From NCBI RefSeq assembly GCF_027487935.1, contig NZ_JAIYCP010000019.1, forward strand, positions 39,980 to 103,979: a DNA stretch of 64,000 nt, given 5' to 3'. A model generated the notes under the pieces. The model searched no databases. It was not told the DNA's origin and saw only the letters and a program-made list of their open reading frames with translations. The position numbers and the translations under genes are program-made. Below, in pieces: positions 52,009 to 62,678 of this stretch. This DNA comes from Brevundimonas sp. (GTDB lineage: Bacteria > Pseudomonadota > Alphaproteobacteria > Caulobacterales > Caulobacteraceae). The stretch's first letter is position 1. Every line of letters starts with the position of its first letter.

Positions 52009-55000
52009 CTATGGAGGGCCGAAGCCACCACCGCCCGGTGTTTCGATGACGAAGATGTCACCGACGCCCATCGAAACCTCAGCGGTCGCCCCCAGGGATT
52101 CGGCCGTTCCATCGACCCGTTCAACCCGGTTGTTCCCGACCGCCCCGTCCTCGCCGCCGGACAGGCCGAACGGTGCCGTGCGTCGGTGGTTGGACAGTAT
52201 GGCCGCGGTCAGCGTTTCCAGGAACCGAACCCGCCGGACCGCACCATCACCGCCCCGTTTGGCACCGTCGCCGCCTGAACCGCGCCGGATTGAGAATTCC
52301 TCGAGCAGCACAGGGAAGCGGGTCTCAAGAACCTCGGGGTCGGTCAGGCGGCTGTTGGTCATGTGGGTCTGCACCGCCGCGGTACCGTCGAAGCCAGGCC
52401 CGGCACCCGAGCCCCCGGCGATGGTTTCGTAGTACTGCCGGGTCTCGTCGCCGAAGGTGAAGTTATTCATCGTCCCCTGGCTGGCTGCGAGCACGCCGAG
52501 GGCCCCGTAGAGACAGTCGACCACGGCCTGGCTGGTCTCGACGTTTCCGGCCACTACGGCTGCCGGATAGTGGGGATTGAGCATCGAGCCCTCCGGCACG
52601 ATCAGCCGGATCGGTTTCAGACAGCCTTCGTTCAACGGGATGGCGTCGTCCACAAGGGTGCGGAAGACGTAGAGGGTCGCCGCCCGCGCGATTGATAGCG
52701 GGGCGTTGAAGTTATTGGGCAGTTGGGCACTTGTGCCGGTGAAGTCGACTACGGCGCTGCGGGTGGTCGGGTCCACGTCGATCCGCACCCGAATGACGGC
52801 ACCGTCGTCCATTTCCAGCGCGAACGATCCGGGCTTCAGGGCTGCAATGGCCCGACGCACGGCCTCCTCGGCATTGTTCTGGACGTGGCTCATATAGGCG
52901 GTGACCACGGGCCGACCGAATTCGGAGACCATGCGTGTCAATTCGTCAGTGCCACGTGCGCAGGACGCGATCTGGGCCTTCAGGTCCGCCAGGTTCTGAT
53001 CGACATTGCGCGAGGGATAGCGACCCGAGGCGAACAGGGTTCGGGCCTCCGCATCGCGAAGATGCCCCGCGTCGACCAGCAGAAAATCGTCAATCAGGAC
53101 ACCTTCCTCTTCGACCGTTCGGGAAGCGGGCGGCATCGAGCCCGGGGTGATCCCGCCGACGTCGGCGTGGTGACCGCGTGCGGCGACGAAGAAGGCGGGG
53201 ACGTCGTCTGCATCAAGGAACACCGGCATGATCACGGTGATGTCCGGCAGATGGGTGCCGCCGTTGTAGGGGGCGTTCAGCATATAGACGTCGCCGCGCC
53301 GCATGCCTCGCCCTTCGGTACCGCGCCCGCGCGAGGCGATGACCGTACGGATGCTCTCACCCATCGAACCGAGGTGGACGGGGATATGAGGGGCGTTGGC
53401 GATCAGGGCACCGGTTGCGTCGAAGACGGCGCAGGAGAAGTCGAGCCGTTCCTTGATGTTGACCGAATAGGCCGTGGCTCGCAGCGCCTCACCCATCTGT
53501 TCGGCGCAAGCCATGAACCGGCTGTTGAACACCTCCAGCATGATCGGATCGACGTCCGTTCCCATGGCCGTGCGGGCGGGCAGGGGAACGGTGCGCTCAA
53601 GGATCAGGTTCAGCGCCGCGTCGGCGGAGGCGCGCCAGCCAGGTTCGACCACGGTGGTACCGGTGTCTTCCAGAACAAGAGCCGGCCCGTCGACGGCTGC
53701 CCCAGGACCGAAATCGCTGCGGCGATAGACCGGGGCCTCATGGGCGGTACCCGCCATACGCACCGGGACGCGGGTGATGGCCGTCGGGACCAGGGCTGTG
53801 GCGCTGCCTGTGAAGGTCGACGGAGCCTGGCCGGAGACGGCGACTGCCTCGGCCTCGAGGGTTTCGACGAGAAGGGCCTTGTCGTCCGCGAAGAAGCCGA
53901 ACCGTAGCCGGTGCAGGGCCTCGAAGGCGGTCCGCATCGCGTCGGCAGGTCCGAAAGGAACGACCAGCGGGGTGTCGGACCCGGCGAATTTGATCTCTGC
54001 CCGGACCAGGGTGGTGAGCGCCGCATCGGTGAAGCCCTGGGCGGTCAGATCGCCGCGGGCCTGACGGTCGAGCGCCGAGACCCGCGCGGCCAGCGCCGCG
54101 TCTCCGGCGGCCTCGAGGGGTGCGGCCACCGTCGCCTGCCGGATCGACCGCACTTCGGCCAGCCCCATGCCATAGGCTGACAGCACGCCCGCGAACGGAT
54201 GGAGCATCACTCGCGTCATGCCCAGGGCATCTGCGACCAGGCAGGCGTGCTGGCCTCCTGCGCCGCCGAAGCAGTTGAGAACGTAGCGGGTGACGTCATA
54301 GCCGCGCTGGATCGAGACCGACTTGATCGCCTCGGCCATGTTCTGGACGGCGATGGTGATGAAGCCTTCGGCGAGGGTTTCCGGGGTTGCGGCGCGGCCC
54401 GTGGCGAGGCGGACCTCGTTGGCCAGAGCCTCGAAGCCCGTGTTTACGGCTTCCGCGTCAAGCGGCTGATCGCCGTTTGGCCCGAACACTGCCGGAAACC
54501 GATCAGGCCGCAACTTGCCCAGCATGACGTTGCAGTCGGTGACTGTCAGCGGCCCGCCCCTGCGATAGGCAGCTGGTCCTGGGACGGCCCCGGCAGACTC
54601 CGGCCCGACCCTCAGCCGCGAGCCATCGAAGCGGCAGATGGAACCACCGCCCGCCGCCACCGTGTGGATGCCCAGCATGGGCGCGCGTAGCCGAACTCCC
54701 GCCACCACGGCATCGGAGGTTCGCTCATAGTCGCCGGCAAAATGGGAGACGTCCGTCGAGGTGCCGCCCATGTCGAAACCGATGACGCGATCGAAGCCCG
54801 CCGCCTGTGCCGTCCCGGCCATGCCTACCACGCCGCCTGCGGGTCCCGAGAGGATGGCGTCCTTGCCCCGGAAGGCCTCAGCCGCGGTCAATCCTCCGCT
54901 TGACTGCATGAACAGCAAGGGTGTCGCTGAACCAAGGTCGGAGCCAACCCGATCGACATAGGCTCTCAGGATTGGTGAGAGGTAGGCGTCTGCCACCGTG

Positions 55001-55641
55001 GTGTCGCCGCGCCCGATCAGCTTGATCAGTGCCCCGATCTCATGGCTGACCGAGATCTGTTCAAAGCCGATCTCGCGGGCGATGGCCGCCAGCCGCCGCT
55101 CGTGGTCGGTGAACCGCCATCCGTGCACCAGGACGATGGCGACGGCCCGGAAGCCGGCCGCGCGCGCTGCCAACAAATCAGCCCGCGCCCGGTCTTCGTT
55201 CAGAGGCCGATCGAGACCGCCGTCGGCTCGTACGCGCTCGTCGATCTCGACGACCCGGTCAGAGAGTTGATCGTTCAGCACGATCTGGCGGGCGAACAGG
55301 TCAGGGCGGCTCTGCCAGCCAATGCGCAGGGCATCGCCGAAACCGCGGGTGATCGCGAGCACGACGGGCTCCCCCTTGCGCTCCAGAAGGGCATTTGTGG
55401 CCACGGTCGTGCCCATGCGGATTTCGGCGACGAGGCCGTCGGGCAGGGGGCCGCTCCCGGCACCGAGAATCCGCCGCACCCCCTCCACAGCCGCGTCGTC
55501 ATACTGTTCCGGATTGTCGGAGAGGAGTTTGCGGGTCTGCAGCGATCCGTCCGGCGCGCGGGCGACGATGTCCGTGAAGGTGCCTCCCCGATCGATCCAG
55601 AAGCGCCAGCCCGTTGCCGCTCCGGTCTGCTCTGCGCTCAT
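52009..55641 (-). CDS. 5-Oxoprolinase (ATP-hydrolysing), HyuA-HyuB fusion
   Basis: Converts 5-oxo-L-proline to L-glutamate with ATP. The 1210-residue protein has the full fused layout: N-terminal hydantoinase A domain with [16 protein letters not shown], a [10 protein letters not shown] loop and central ATPase-type segments, then a hydantoinase B domain with [28 protein letters not shown] and GGVEDGAVG-like end. ATG 55641 is just before the first domain; the frame to 56100 is antisense to the dehydrogenase. Neighbouring DUF969/DUF979 genes would import the substrate. Divergent aldehyde dehydrogenase lies 124 bp away. Confidence 0.9.
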   Translation of the reverse strand: MSAEQTGAATGWRFWIDRGGTFTDIVARAPDGSLQTRKLLSDNPEQYDDAAVEGVRRILGAGSGPLPDGLVAEIRMGTTVATNALLERKGEPVVLAITRGFGDALRIGWQSRPDLFARQIVLNDQLSDRVVEIDERVRADGGLDRPLNEDRARADLLAARAAGFRAVAIVLVHGWRFTDHERRLAAIAREIGFEQISVSHEIGALIKLIGRGDTTVADAYLSPILRAYVDRVGSDLGSATPLLFMQSSGGLTAAEAFRGKDAILSGPAGGVVGMAGTAQAAGFDRVIGFDMGGTSTDVSHFAGDYERTSDAVVAGVRLRAPMLGIHTVAAGGGSICRFDGSRLRVGPESAGAVPGPAAYRRGGPLTVTDCNVMLGKLRPDRFPAVFGPNGDQPLDAEAVNTGFEALANEVRLATGRAATPETLAEGFITIAVQNMAEAIKSVSIQRGYDVTRYVLNCFGGAGGQHACLVADALGMTRVMLHPFAGVLSAYGMGLAEVRSIRQATVAAPLEAAGDAALAARVSALDRQARGDLTAQGFTDAALTTLVRAEIKFAGSDTPLVVPFGPADAMRTAFEALHRLRFGFFADDKALLVETLEAEAVAVSGQAPSTFTGSATALVPTAITRVPVRMAGTAHEAPVYRRSDFGPGAAVDGPALVLEDTGTTVVEPGWRASADAALNLILERTVPLPARTAMGTDVDPIMLEVFNSRFMACAEQMGEALRATAYSVNIKERLDFSCAVFDATGALIANAPHIPVHLGSMGESIRTVIASRGRGTEGRGMRRGDVYMLNAPYNGGTHLPDITVIMPVFLDADDVPAFFVAARGHHADVGGITPGSMPPASRTVEEEGVLIDDFLLVDAGHLRDAEARTLFASGRYPSRNVDQNLADLKAQIASCARGTDELTRMVSEFGRPVVTAYMSHVQNNAEEAVRRAIAALKPGSFALEMDDGAVIRVRIDVDPTTRSAVVDFTGTSAQLPNNFNAPLSIARAATLYVFRTLVDDAIPLNEGCLKPIRLIVPEGSMLNPHYPAAVVAGNVETSQAVVDCLYGALGVLAASQGTMNNFTFGDETRQYYETIAGGSGAGPGFDGTAAVQTHMTNSRLTDPEVLETRFPVLLEEFSIRRGSGGDGAKRGGDGAVRRVRFLETLTAAILSNHRRTAPFGLSGGEDGAVGNNRVERVDGTAESLGATAEVSMGVGDIFVIETPGGGGFGPP

Positions 55642-55765
55642 GAGGGGGCTCCGACTCGATCCAACGATCCAGCTTATCGCAGACTTCGCCGCATCTGTTC
55701 GGTTAGAGACCTGTCGCAAGTCCGCGCCGGTTGCTAGATCGACCGGACCAAGACGAGGACGCGCC

Positions 55766-57208
55766 ATGACCGAGACGATCGAACTGAACCACTGGATCAA
55801 CGGCGAGATGGTCGCGGCCGAGCGCCCGGGGGAGAGCCTCAATCCGTCGGACATCCGCGAGGTCGTTGCCCGCACGCCGGACGGTGGCGAGGCCGAGGTC
55901 AATGCGGCAGTGGCGTCGGCCAAGGCGGCTTTTCCCGGCTGGTCGGAGGCCTCGCCGGAACTGCGCGCTGACATTCTCGACCGCGCCGGAACCCTGGTGA
56001 TGGAACGGCGCGAGGCCCTGGGTCGGTTGTTGTCCCGCGAAGAGGGCAAGACCCTCGCGGAAGGCATTGGCGAGACGGTCCGGGCCGGTCGCGTGCTCAA
56101 GTATTTCGCGGGCGAGGCCCTCCGTGTGCATGGTCAGAACCTGGCCTCTGTTCGGCCCGGCGTCGAAATCCAGACCTATCGTCAGGCGGTCGGGGTCTAT
56201 GGCCTGATCACACCCTGGAATTTTCCGATCGCCATCCCGGCGTGGAAGGCTGCCCCGGCGCTGGCCTTCGGCAATACGGTGGTGATGAAGCCCGCGGGAC
56301 CCACCCCCGCCACCGCCGAGGCGCTGGTCGCCATCCTGCATGAGGCGGGTCTGCCAAAGGGTGTGCTCAACATGGTCATCGGGCGTGGTCGGGTCGGGCA
56401 GGCGATCGTGGACCATCCGGATGTGGCGGGACTCAGCTTCACCGGTTCGCAGGGCGTCGGTGCCGGCGTTGCCGCAGGCGCGGTGAAGCGTCAGGCGCGG
56501 GTCCAGCTGGAGATGGGTGGAAAGAATCCCCTGATCGTGCTGGATGACGCTGATCTCGAACGGGCTGTGCAGATCGCCCTCGACGGTTCCTTCTTCGCCA
56601 CCGGCCAGCGATGCACGGCCTCCAGCCGTCTGATCGTGCAAGAGGGTATTCATGACCGCTTCGTCGCAGCCCTGGCCGAACGGGTGGCGGCCCTGCGCGT
56701 GGGCGATGCCCTCGACCCGCAGACCCAGATGGGTCCGGCCGTGTCCGAGGATCAGATGGAGACCTCCTACCGCTATATCGCCGTGGCCCGCGAAGAGGGC
56801 GGTCGGGTGGTCACAGGCGGCGAGCGGTTGCAGATGGAAAAGCCCGGCTGGTACGTCCAACCGACTCTGATCGCCGATACCGAGGCCGGGATGCGGATCA
56901 ACCATGAGGAGGTCTTCGGGCCGGTCGCCTCAGTTATCCGCGTCAAGGATTATGAGCAGGCGCTGGAGATTGCCAACGGCGTGGAGTTCGGCCTCTCTGC
57001 CGGCATAGTCACCAGCTCGCTGAAACACGCTCGTGATTTCCAGCGCCGCGCGAAGGCGGGGATGACCATGGTCAATCTGCCGACCGCCGGGGTCGACTAT
57101 CACGTCCCGTTCGGTGGCTCGAAATCATCCAGTTACGGCGCGCGGGAGCAGGGGTTCGCGGCGGTTGAGTTCTTTACCCAGACCAAGACCAGCTATTCCG
57201 CCAGCTGA
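55766..57208 (+). CDS. Aldehyde dehydrogenase (2-oxoglutarate-semialdehyde-like)
   Basis: A 480-residue NAD(P)-dependent dehydrogenase. Landmarks are [27 protein letters not shown], Glu249 in QLEMGGKNP and the catalytic Cys283 in [20 protein letters not shown] marks the end. It resembles the KGSADH/succinate-semialdehyde group. GAGGAC precedes ATG 55766. It is divergent from 5-oxoprolinase; a role in amino-acid or sugar-acid catabolism feeding 2-oxoglutarate is possible. Confidence 0.88.
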   Translation: MTETIELNHWINGEMVAAERPGESLNPSDIREVVARTPDGGEAEVNAAVASAKAAFPGWSEASPELRADILDRAGTLVMERREALGRLLSREEGKTLAEGIGETVRAGRVLKYFAGEALRVHGQNLASVRPGVEIQTYRQAVGVYGLITPWNFPIAIPAWKAAPALAFGNTVVMKPAGPTPATAEALVAILHEAGLPKGVLNMVIGRGRVGQAIVDHPDVAGLSFTGSQGVGAGVAAGAVKRQARVQLEMGGKNPLIVLDDADLERAVQIALDGSFFATGQRCTASSRLIVQEGIHDRFVAALAERVAALRVGDALDPQTQMGPAVSEDQMETSYRYIAVAREEGGRVVTGGERLQMEKPGWYVQPTLIADTEAGMRINHEEVFGPVASVIRVKDYEQALEIANGVEFGLSAGIVTSSLKHARDFQRRAKAGMTMVNLPTAGVDYHVPFGGSKSSSYGAREQGFAAVEFFTQTKTSYSAS

Positions 57209-57334
57209 TGCCCGCGAGACCCGATCGGCAACACAGAGCCTGAGATTACAGGGCAAAGAGCTTTCGCGGTTCTGGATGAAGCCGCTATCCTCGCACACCT
57301 GAAACCAGACGGACGTCTGAAAACCCGTGGCGGA

Positions 57335-58942
57335 TTACGCCCGCGTGCCTGTTTCGAGGGTTGCGATCGTGTCGAGCAAGGCTTGCATCAGCAGCCCCAC
57401 CTGAATCGGCTTGGCGACCACGCCCGAGAAGCCCGCGTTCTCGTATTCAGGGAGCTGATGGGTCATGGTGTTCGCTGTGAGGGCGATGATTGGCGTTGAG
57501 CGACGCTGGGTCAGCGCCTCCTGTTTCCGAATGAGCCGGGTGGCCTCCACCCCGCTCATGACCGGCATCTGGATGTCCATCAGAATGACGTCCCAAGGCT
57601 TGCTGGCCCAGGCATCCACGGCCTCGCGACCGTTCATGACGACGGTGAGCGTCACGCCGAACTGTTCGAGAATTTTTCGCAGCACCAGCTGGTTGACCTC
57701 ATTGTCCTCAGCCGCGAGCACACGCAGGGTACTCAGCGAGACAGGCTCTGGCGGAGCGTCTTCCCCATGATCGATCTCGGCTTCCCGGTCGTTCACCCGG
57801 GCAATTGCAAGTCTGACGGTGAAACGGGAGCCTTCGCCCCGGCGGCTTTCCACCGAGATTGTCCCACCCATCAGAGCGGCAAGATCACGGGCGATTGACA
57901 GACCAAGGCCTGTGCCACCGAAGCCCCGGTTTATGGAGGTGTCCGCTTGTCTGAACTCGCCGAAGATTTCGGAAAACTTGTCCGGATCGATACCGATGCC
58001 GGTATCGGCGACCGCGATCTCCAGGCCGCCCTCAATGCAATGCGCACTGACCTCAACGCTTCCGGATTCCGTGAATTTGATCGCGTTCGAAAGAAGGTTG
58101 GTGACGATTTGCCGAATTCGGGTCGAGTCGCCGATGTAGCGGCCACGGATCGCCTCGATGTCGAGGCGCATGGACAGCCCCTTGTTGCCGGCGAGGCTGA
58201 CAAAGGCAGAGTGGGCACCGCTCAGCAGCTCGTACATGTCGAAGGGGATCGCCTCGAGGGCCATCTTTCCTGCTTCGATGCGAGACAGGTCCAGCAGGTC
58301 GTTCAGGATGGAGAGCAGGCCCTCACCGGACTGCCGCACGATATCCAGTCTGGAAAGTGTCTGCTCGTCCGAGGTCTCACGGATCATGACCTGGGTCATG
58401 CCGAGGATACCGTTCAGTGGCGTGCGGATCTCGTGACTCATCACCGACAGGAATGCCGACTTGGCACGGCTCGCAGCCATCGCCGCGTCCCGGGCGGTTC
58501 TGAGATTTTCAATCGTTTCCTGCAGCTCGGCATTCAGGGTTTTCTGCAGGCTGATGGCGGTGCTGATGGCCAGGGACTGATCGGCCAAGGAAAAATCATC
58601 GACGGTCAAGCCGAGCTCGCTCCAGGTCGCGGCCCGACCCGGTGAATGGCTCAGGCAGAACAGAAAGCCGAAATTCTGTTCGACAACGCAGCCGGACAGG
58701 TGGAGCCGCCCATCGATGGACCGGATCTGGATCGAAGTCTGGTCGCGGACCAGGGCGACCGGGTCCGGGGTTGCGACCGGGCGGTCGAAAATGAACCACT
58801 TGTCCAGGCGATCTCCCGGAAGCAGGTCGGGCAGGAATTTGGTGATTGACCGGCCGACGCGCTGAATAACGAGCGCCTGGTTCGTGACCAGATAGCAGGG
58901 AAAGAAGTTTTCGAACTGCCCGCCGGTCAGACCTACATCCAT
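57335..58942 (-). CDS. Hybrid histidine kinase associated with H-NOX
   Basis: A 535-residue cytosolic kinase. An N-terminal HNOBA-like domain (about 1-120) and short coiled coil are followed by HisKA with phospho-acceptor His170 in SVMSHEIRTPLNG, a HATPase domain (NLLSNAIKFTESG, DTGIGID, FGGTGLGLSIARDLA) and a C-terminal receiver with the Asp in PWDVILMDIQMPVMSG and Lys in VVAKPI. It lies two nt after the H-NOX gene, so they form a ligand-sensing pair. The receiver would pass phosphate to an Hpt protein; none is adjacent. Confidence 0.9.
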   Translation of the reverse strand: MDVGLTGGQFENFFPCYLVTNQALVIQRVGRSITKFLPDLLPGDRLDKWFIFDRPVATPDPVALVRDQTSIQIRSIDGRLHLSGCVVEQNFGFLFCLSHSPGRAATWSELGLTVDDFSLADQSLAISTAISLQKTLNAELQETIENLRTARDAAMAASRAKSAFLSVMSHEIRTPLNGILGMTQVMIRETSDEQTLSRLDIVRQSGEGLLSILNDLLDLSRIEAGKMALEAIPFDMYELLSGAHSAFVSLAGNKGLSMRLDIEAIRGRYIGDSTRIRQIVTNLLSNAIKFTESGSVEVSAHCIEGGLEIAVADTGIGIDPDKFSEIFGEFRQADTSINRGFGGTGLGLSIARDLAALMGGTISVESRRGEGSRFTVRLAIARVNDREAEIDHGEDAPPEPVSLSTLRVLAAEDNEVNQLVLRKILEQFGVTLTVVMNGREAVDAWASKPWDVILMDIQMPVMSGVEATRLIRKQEALTQRRSTPIIALTANTMTHQLPEYENAGFSGVVAKPIQVGLLMQALLDTIATLETGTRA

Positions 58943-58944
58943 GG

Positions 58945-59496
58945 CTATGCAGCCAGCGGCGGGGCAAGCGTAATGGTGAACAGTCGGGCCTCACCGTCAG
59001 TGCCGGAAAAAGCGACTGACCCGGGCTGATTGTATCGGTTCAAGAGGCCTTCCAGCAGGCCGAGGACGAAGCTCTCCAGCCCATCACGCTTGGAGTAATA
59101 GGCGAGCTTGATGGCTTGCTCATCCTGGGACACGATCACGAACTGCGGGAGCTGGGCGTCCGGCATCGCGATCTGGATGCTGGCATGCATCCGGTCGAGA
59201 TTTGTCAGGGCGTCCACAAGGGACCCGCCGAGAATCGCCATAACATTGGCGTAGACGCCCGTATTACTGGTCTTGACCCAGTGATGACCGAAAGCCTGCA
59301 GCGTCTGTTCGACCGTAAGGCCGGCCGTGGCTGCCGCCGACGTAATGAGCCTGAAGGTTACCTCGTCAGGATATGACTGGGCGCTGACAAAATCTCCATC
59401 ATCCAGCCTGGCATCGGCGAGGATCTGATCCCAGGCTGCCGGCCCGAACTGCTCAAGCACCATGGCGCGGGCAGATCTGTGAATCATTCCAAACAT
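58945..59496 (-). CDS. H-NOX haem nitric-oxide/oxygen-binding protein
   Basis: Haem sensor for NO. ATG 59496 gives 183 residues; the upstream part of the frame is not homologous. H-NOX landmarks are FGMIHRSARAMVLEQFG at the start, proximal His104 in NLDRMHASIQ and the YxSxR motif Tyr133-Ser135-Arg137 in AYYSKRDGL. The coupled hybrid kinase is the expected partner. No distal Tyr pattern for O2 binding is evident from sequence alone, so NO is the likely ligand. Confidence 0.88.
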   Translation of the reverse strand: MFGMIHRSARAMVLEQFGPAAWDQILADARLDDGDFVSAQSYPDEVTFRLITSAAATAGLTVEQTLQAFGHHWVKTSNTGVYANVMAILGGSLVDALTNLDRMHASIQIAMPDAQLPQFVIVSQDEQAIKLAYYSKRDGLESFVLGLLEGLLNRYNQPGSVAFSGTDGEARLFTITLAPPLAA

Positions 59497-59862
59497 CAGT
59501 TCGGCTCTCGTTTTGACCGCAGACGCTGCATGTCGTCGTGACCCTGTCGTTTTTGTTCGAGCCAACCGGCGATTCCAGAGGTCACATGGATCTGGAAACT
59601 GCCGATGGGGATATCAAGATGCGTCCGCGCCGAGACCCGAAGACCGGGGCACATTTGGAAAACCCAGAACCCTTGAGGTGGCTGATGCAGCCTATTGGAG
59701 GGTAAACTGGTAAATAAACGAAAAATCGTCTGTACTTACTGGCACCCGCGATGACGGATTGTCATGCAAATTCATCGCCGAATGTCGGGCGTGGGTGACG
59801 ATCGATCTTGACTGATCCGACGTCCCGAACCTGAGCCGTCTGTCCTTGATCAGTGCGGCGAA
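59497..59862. other. Intergenic region between H-NOX and tRNA-Ser
   Basis: About 366 bp without a supportable gene. It holds an AT-rich patch at about 59698-59740 that could be part of the H-NOX promoter read on the minus strand; no specific operator is recognised. Confidence 0.4.
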
Positions 59863-59952
<90 letters not shown>

Positions 59953-60036
59953 GCGGGGCCGTAGGACGCTTGGTCGAGCGAGCGGCCTCTCTAATGGGCG
60001 ATGGGCTGCGCCGCAAGCGGGCTGTTGAGAAATCGC

Positions 60037-60978
60037 TCAGCGCTGCGACGGGAGGGGCAGGCCAAGGGCCTCGCCGGTGCTCAGGTCTCCGTCGATGACG
60101 CGGAACAGCTCTGCCGGGCGGCCGCCGGTTGCGGCTGACAGGCGGCCGGTGGGCTTGACCAGACCCGTGCGTTCGACGCCGCGCCGGAAATTCTGCTTGT
60201 GCAGCGAAAGGCCGGTGATCGCCTCCGCGGCGGTCTGAAGCTCGGAAAGTGTAAAGTCCGCCGGCATCAGGTCGAACAGGACCGGTCGGTATTTCAGCTT
60301 GCTGCGCAGCCGGCCGAGGCCCGTGGCCACGATGCGGCGGTGGTCCGAGACCATGGCGCGGCCCGGGGCAGTGCGGAGCGTCGGCTGGTCCTGATCGCGA
60401 GCGGCCTCGGCGACAAGACCGGCCTCGTAAAGCAGCTCGTAGCGGTCCAGCACCCGGCCCTCGCTCCAGCGATGTGCCGGGGTGGTGGCGAAGAGTGTCT
60501 CGATCCGGGCCAGACGGCGCGGGTCGCCGGCCGCCCAGGCGGTCAGCTCCGATACGAGCGGCGCGAGGCAGGGAGGATCGGCTTCGCGACGATCTTCCCA
60601 GGGGAAGATGTCCAGAACCGGAGTCCAGTGGGCCTCGGCCATTGGGGTGTCGGCGGAGTCGGCGGTCAGGGCGAGATAGCCGACCGACACCTCACGGTGA
60701 CGTTCGGGGCCCGGGGTGGCGCGGGGGCTGGCCCGGCCCAGATCGCCGAAGGTGTAGAGCTGTTCGACAAAGCCGAGGCGGAAACCGGTCTGGGCGGTGA
60801 CGAAATTTCGCAGCGCCAGTTCGAAGGTACGGTCGCGGGCCGGGTCGAAGGGGCCGAAGGGCAGGGCGACACCGCCGTCGTCTGCGGCTGTGGTCAGGAC
60901 ACAGGCCTTGCGGTCACGCAGGGTGATGACCACCGCCGAGAGGCCGATCCGCACGCCCTGTTCAGCCGACGCGCTCAC
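60037..60978 (-). CDS. NadQ-like Nudix-related NAD regulator
   Basis: A 313-residue protein with a degenerate Nudix fold at the N terminus (VRIGLSAVVITLRDRKACVLTT) and a C-terminal winged-helix-like half (LRSKLKYRPVLFDLMPADFTLSELQTAAEAI, landmarks KYRPVLFDL and FTLSEL). This matches the NadQ/COG4111 group that represses NAD biosynthesis in alphaproteobacteria. GTG 60978 has GGAG seven nt upstream, inside the end of the preceding HD gene. DNA target not found in this window. Confidence 0.7.
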   Translation of the reverse strand: MSASAEQGVRIGLSAVVITLRDRKACVLTTAADDGGVALPFGPFDPARDRTFELALRNFVTAQTGFRLGFVEQLYTFGDLGRASPRATPGPERHREVSVGYLALTADSADTPMAEAHWTPVLDIFPWEDRREADPPCLAPLVSELTAWAAGDPRRLARIETLFATTPAHRWSEGRVLDRYELLYEAGLVAEAARDQDQPTLRTAPGRAMVSDHRRIVATGLGRLRSKLKYRPVLFDLMPADFTLSELQTAAEAITGLSLHKQNFRRGVERTGLVKPTGRLSAATGGRPAELFRVIDGDLSTGEALGLPLPSQR

Positions 60979-60981
60979 CGG

Positions 60982-61665
60982 CTACTCCATCGACCCGGCG
61001 TCGGCCGCTGGAATCAGGCCGACGGCCCCGGCCAGGACGCGGTAGCGTTCGAGGTAGCGCTGCTGGGCCACGGGAGCGGGCAGGGGGTCGATGACAAGCT
61101 CGTAGCCGCGGGGCGGGATTCCGAACAGCGACAGGGACTCCGACCTGTTGAAGCCGGCCAGCTGGGTGGCTTCGAAGAAGGCGCAGGCCCGGTCGGCCTT
61201 CTTGATGAGGGTCTTGATCTCGACGGGGTTCTTCGGCGGCAGGCCGAAGCGAACGTGGATGGCCCCTTCCAGACGGGCCTCGAAGGCCTTGTAGTTGACG
61301 CCCAGCGCCGCCTTGAACGGCGAGATCATGTCCCCGATGACGTATTCGGAGGCGTCGTGGAGCAGGGCTGCGAGACGCCATTTCGGCTCGAGGCCCGGCT
61401 TGATGTGGGCGGCGATCTCCTCGACGACGCAGGAGTGCTGGGCGACCGAGAAGGCGTGTTCGCCCACGGTCTGGCCGTTCCAGCGGGCGACGCGGGCCAG
61501 GCCGTGGGCGATGTCCTCAATCTCGATGTCGAAGGGCGAGGGATCCAGCAGGTCGAGGCGGCGACCGGACAGCATACGCTGCCAGGCGCGGGGCTCTTTC
61601 GCAGAGGGTCGGGGCGTGACGGCCAAGGCAATGTCCTGCGCTATTGGGCAGGGTTGGTGACGCAT
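60982..61665 (-). CDS. HD-domain nucleotide phosphohydrolase (YfbR-like)
   Basis: A 227-residue HD hydrolase with metal ligands in GEHAFSVAQHSCVVEEI and RLAALLHDASEYVIGD (His-His-Asp) and further Asp in KKADRACAFFEATQ. The family dephosphorylates deoxynucleoside monophosphates. It precedes the NadQ-like gene by three nt, so the two are cotranscribed. Confidence 0.85.
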   Translation of the reverse strand: MRHQPCPIAQDIALAVTPRPSAKEPRAWQRMLSGRRLDLLDPSPFDIEIEDIAHGLARVARWNGQTVGEHAFSVAQHSCVVEEIAAHIKPGLEPKWRLAALLHDASEYVIGDMISPFKAALGVNYKAFEARLEGAIHVRFGLPPKNPVEIKTLIKKADRACAFFEATQLAGFNRSESLSLFGIPPRGYELVIDPLPAPVAQQRYLERYRVLAGAVGLIPAADAGSME

Positions 61666-61695
61666 CAGGACGCGGTGATCAAGCGGCGGCGGCGG

Positions 61696-62571
61696 TTATT
61701 CCCCGGCGTTGAGCGCGACCAGGGCCCGCGCGTCCTCGAAGGCGCGCTCACGATTGCTGTCACGGGAGCGGACGGTGGCGACGACCAGCGGCCCGCCGAC
61801 CGGGCCGCGGGCCTCATAGCCGACCACGCGCCAGCCCGATTCGGAGGACCGGTTGTCGGTCATGATCCAGCTGGTCCGGGTGGCTTCGCCGCCGGCACGG
61901 GCGCGGATTTCGGCGGCGTCATCCCGGGCGTTGATGATCACGTCCTCTCCATTGGGGCCGGACCCGCTGACCCGGGCCGAGCCGTCGCTATCGTCAGCGT
62001 CGATGTGGAAGCCGCCGATGCTGACGCTGGCCTTGTCGCCCTGGGTCTCGATACGAACGCCGGGCAGTCGGACCGAGGCGTCCTCGCCGGTCGTCTCGAT
62101 GGCGACCCCGGGGGCCCGGACCGAGGTCCGGTCGGCCGTGGCTGCCCCCTCGGCTGCAACCTCGCCGGTGTCTTCGGCGGGCCCTGTGGTATCGGCCGGG
62201 GGCGCGGCGGCGTCAGCCTCGACGGCCGCCGCGCCGATCGCGGCCATGGCGCGGGGCATGTCGCCCGACAGCCGCTCTTCGAACGCCTTGAGCACATCGG
62301 CGGGGGTGTCGGCGTCCAGCTTTACGAGATGAAGGCTGACCTCGGCACCCCTGGGGCCGACGTAGGAGCAGACCGTGCCCCCGGCGGAGGCCGAACCCTT
62401 GCGGGTCAGGGCGCCGATCGTCTGGGGGCATTGCAGCGTATCGACGACCTTCAGCACGCCCCTGTCGTCGGTGACCGTGTTGCGGGTCGAGGAAATACGC
62501 ACACCATCATCGCAGGCGGCGAGCGTGGCCGCGGCGCAGAGGGTCGGGATCAGCAAGGTGCGGAGGAGCAT
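61696..62571 (-). CDS. Lipoprotein of unknown function
   Basis: A 291-residue exported lipoprotein with lipobox in LCAAATLAACDD (Cys near residue 20). The first part has two Cys-containing segments (DTLQCPQ, GTVCSYVGPRGAEV), the centre is Ala/Glu/Asp-rich and low in complexity, and a beta-type repeat APGVAIETTGEDASVRLPGVRIETQGDKASVSIGGFHI (landmarks VAIETTGEDAS and VRIETQGDKAS) resembles short tandem beta units. No family recognised. Confidence 0.7.
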   Translation of the reverse strand: MLLRTLLIPTLCAAATLAACDDGVRISSTRNTVTDDRGVLKVVDTLQCPQTIGALTRKGSASAGGTVCSYVGPRGAEVSLHLVKLDADTPADVLKAFEERLSGDMPRAMAAIGAAAVEADAAAPPADTTGPAEDTGEVAAEGAATADRTSVRAPGVAIETTGEDASVRLPGVRIETQGDKASVSIGGFHIDADDSDGSARVSGSGPNGEDVIINARDDAAEIRARAGGEATRTSWIMTDNRSSESGWRVVGYEARGPVGGPLVVATVRSRDSNRERAFEDARALVALNAGE

Positions 62572-62678
62572 CGATGTTCAGTCCTGACAGGGTTCCATCC
62601 TGCGCCCACCGGAGTCATTTGCCAGTGAAATCGCGGTAAGGCGGGTGACGAAACCTGTTCCTTGGTGTGTTCGGGCGG

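Noticed and set aside
52723..53907. 394-aa open frame on the plus strand
   Set aside because: Antisense to 5-oxoprolinase, which has clear domain motifs.
60199..62628. 809-aa open frame on the plus strand
   Set aside because: Antisense to the NadQ-like, HD and lipoprotein genes; low-complexity Gly/Asp-rich product.
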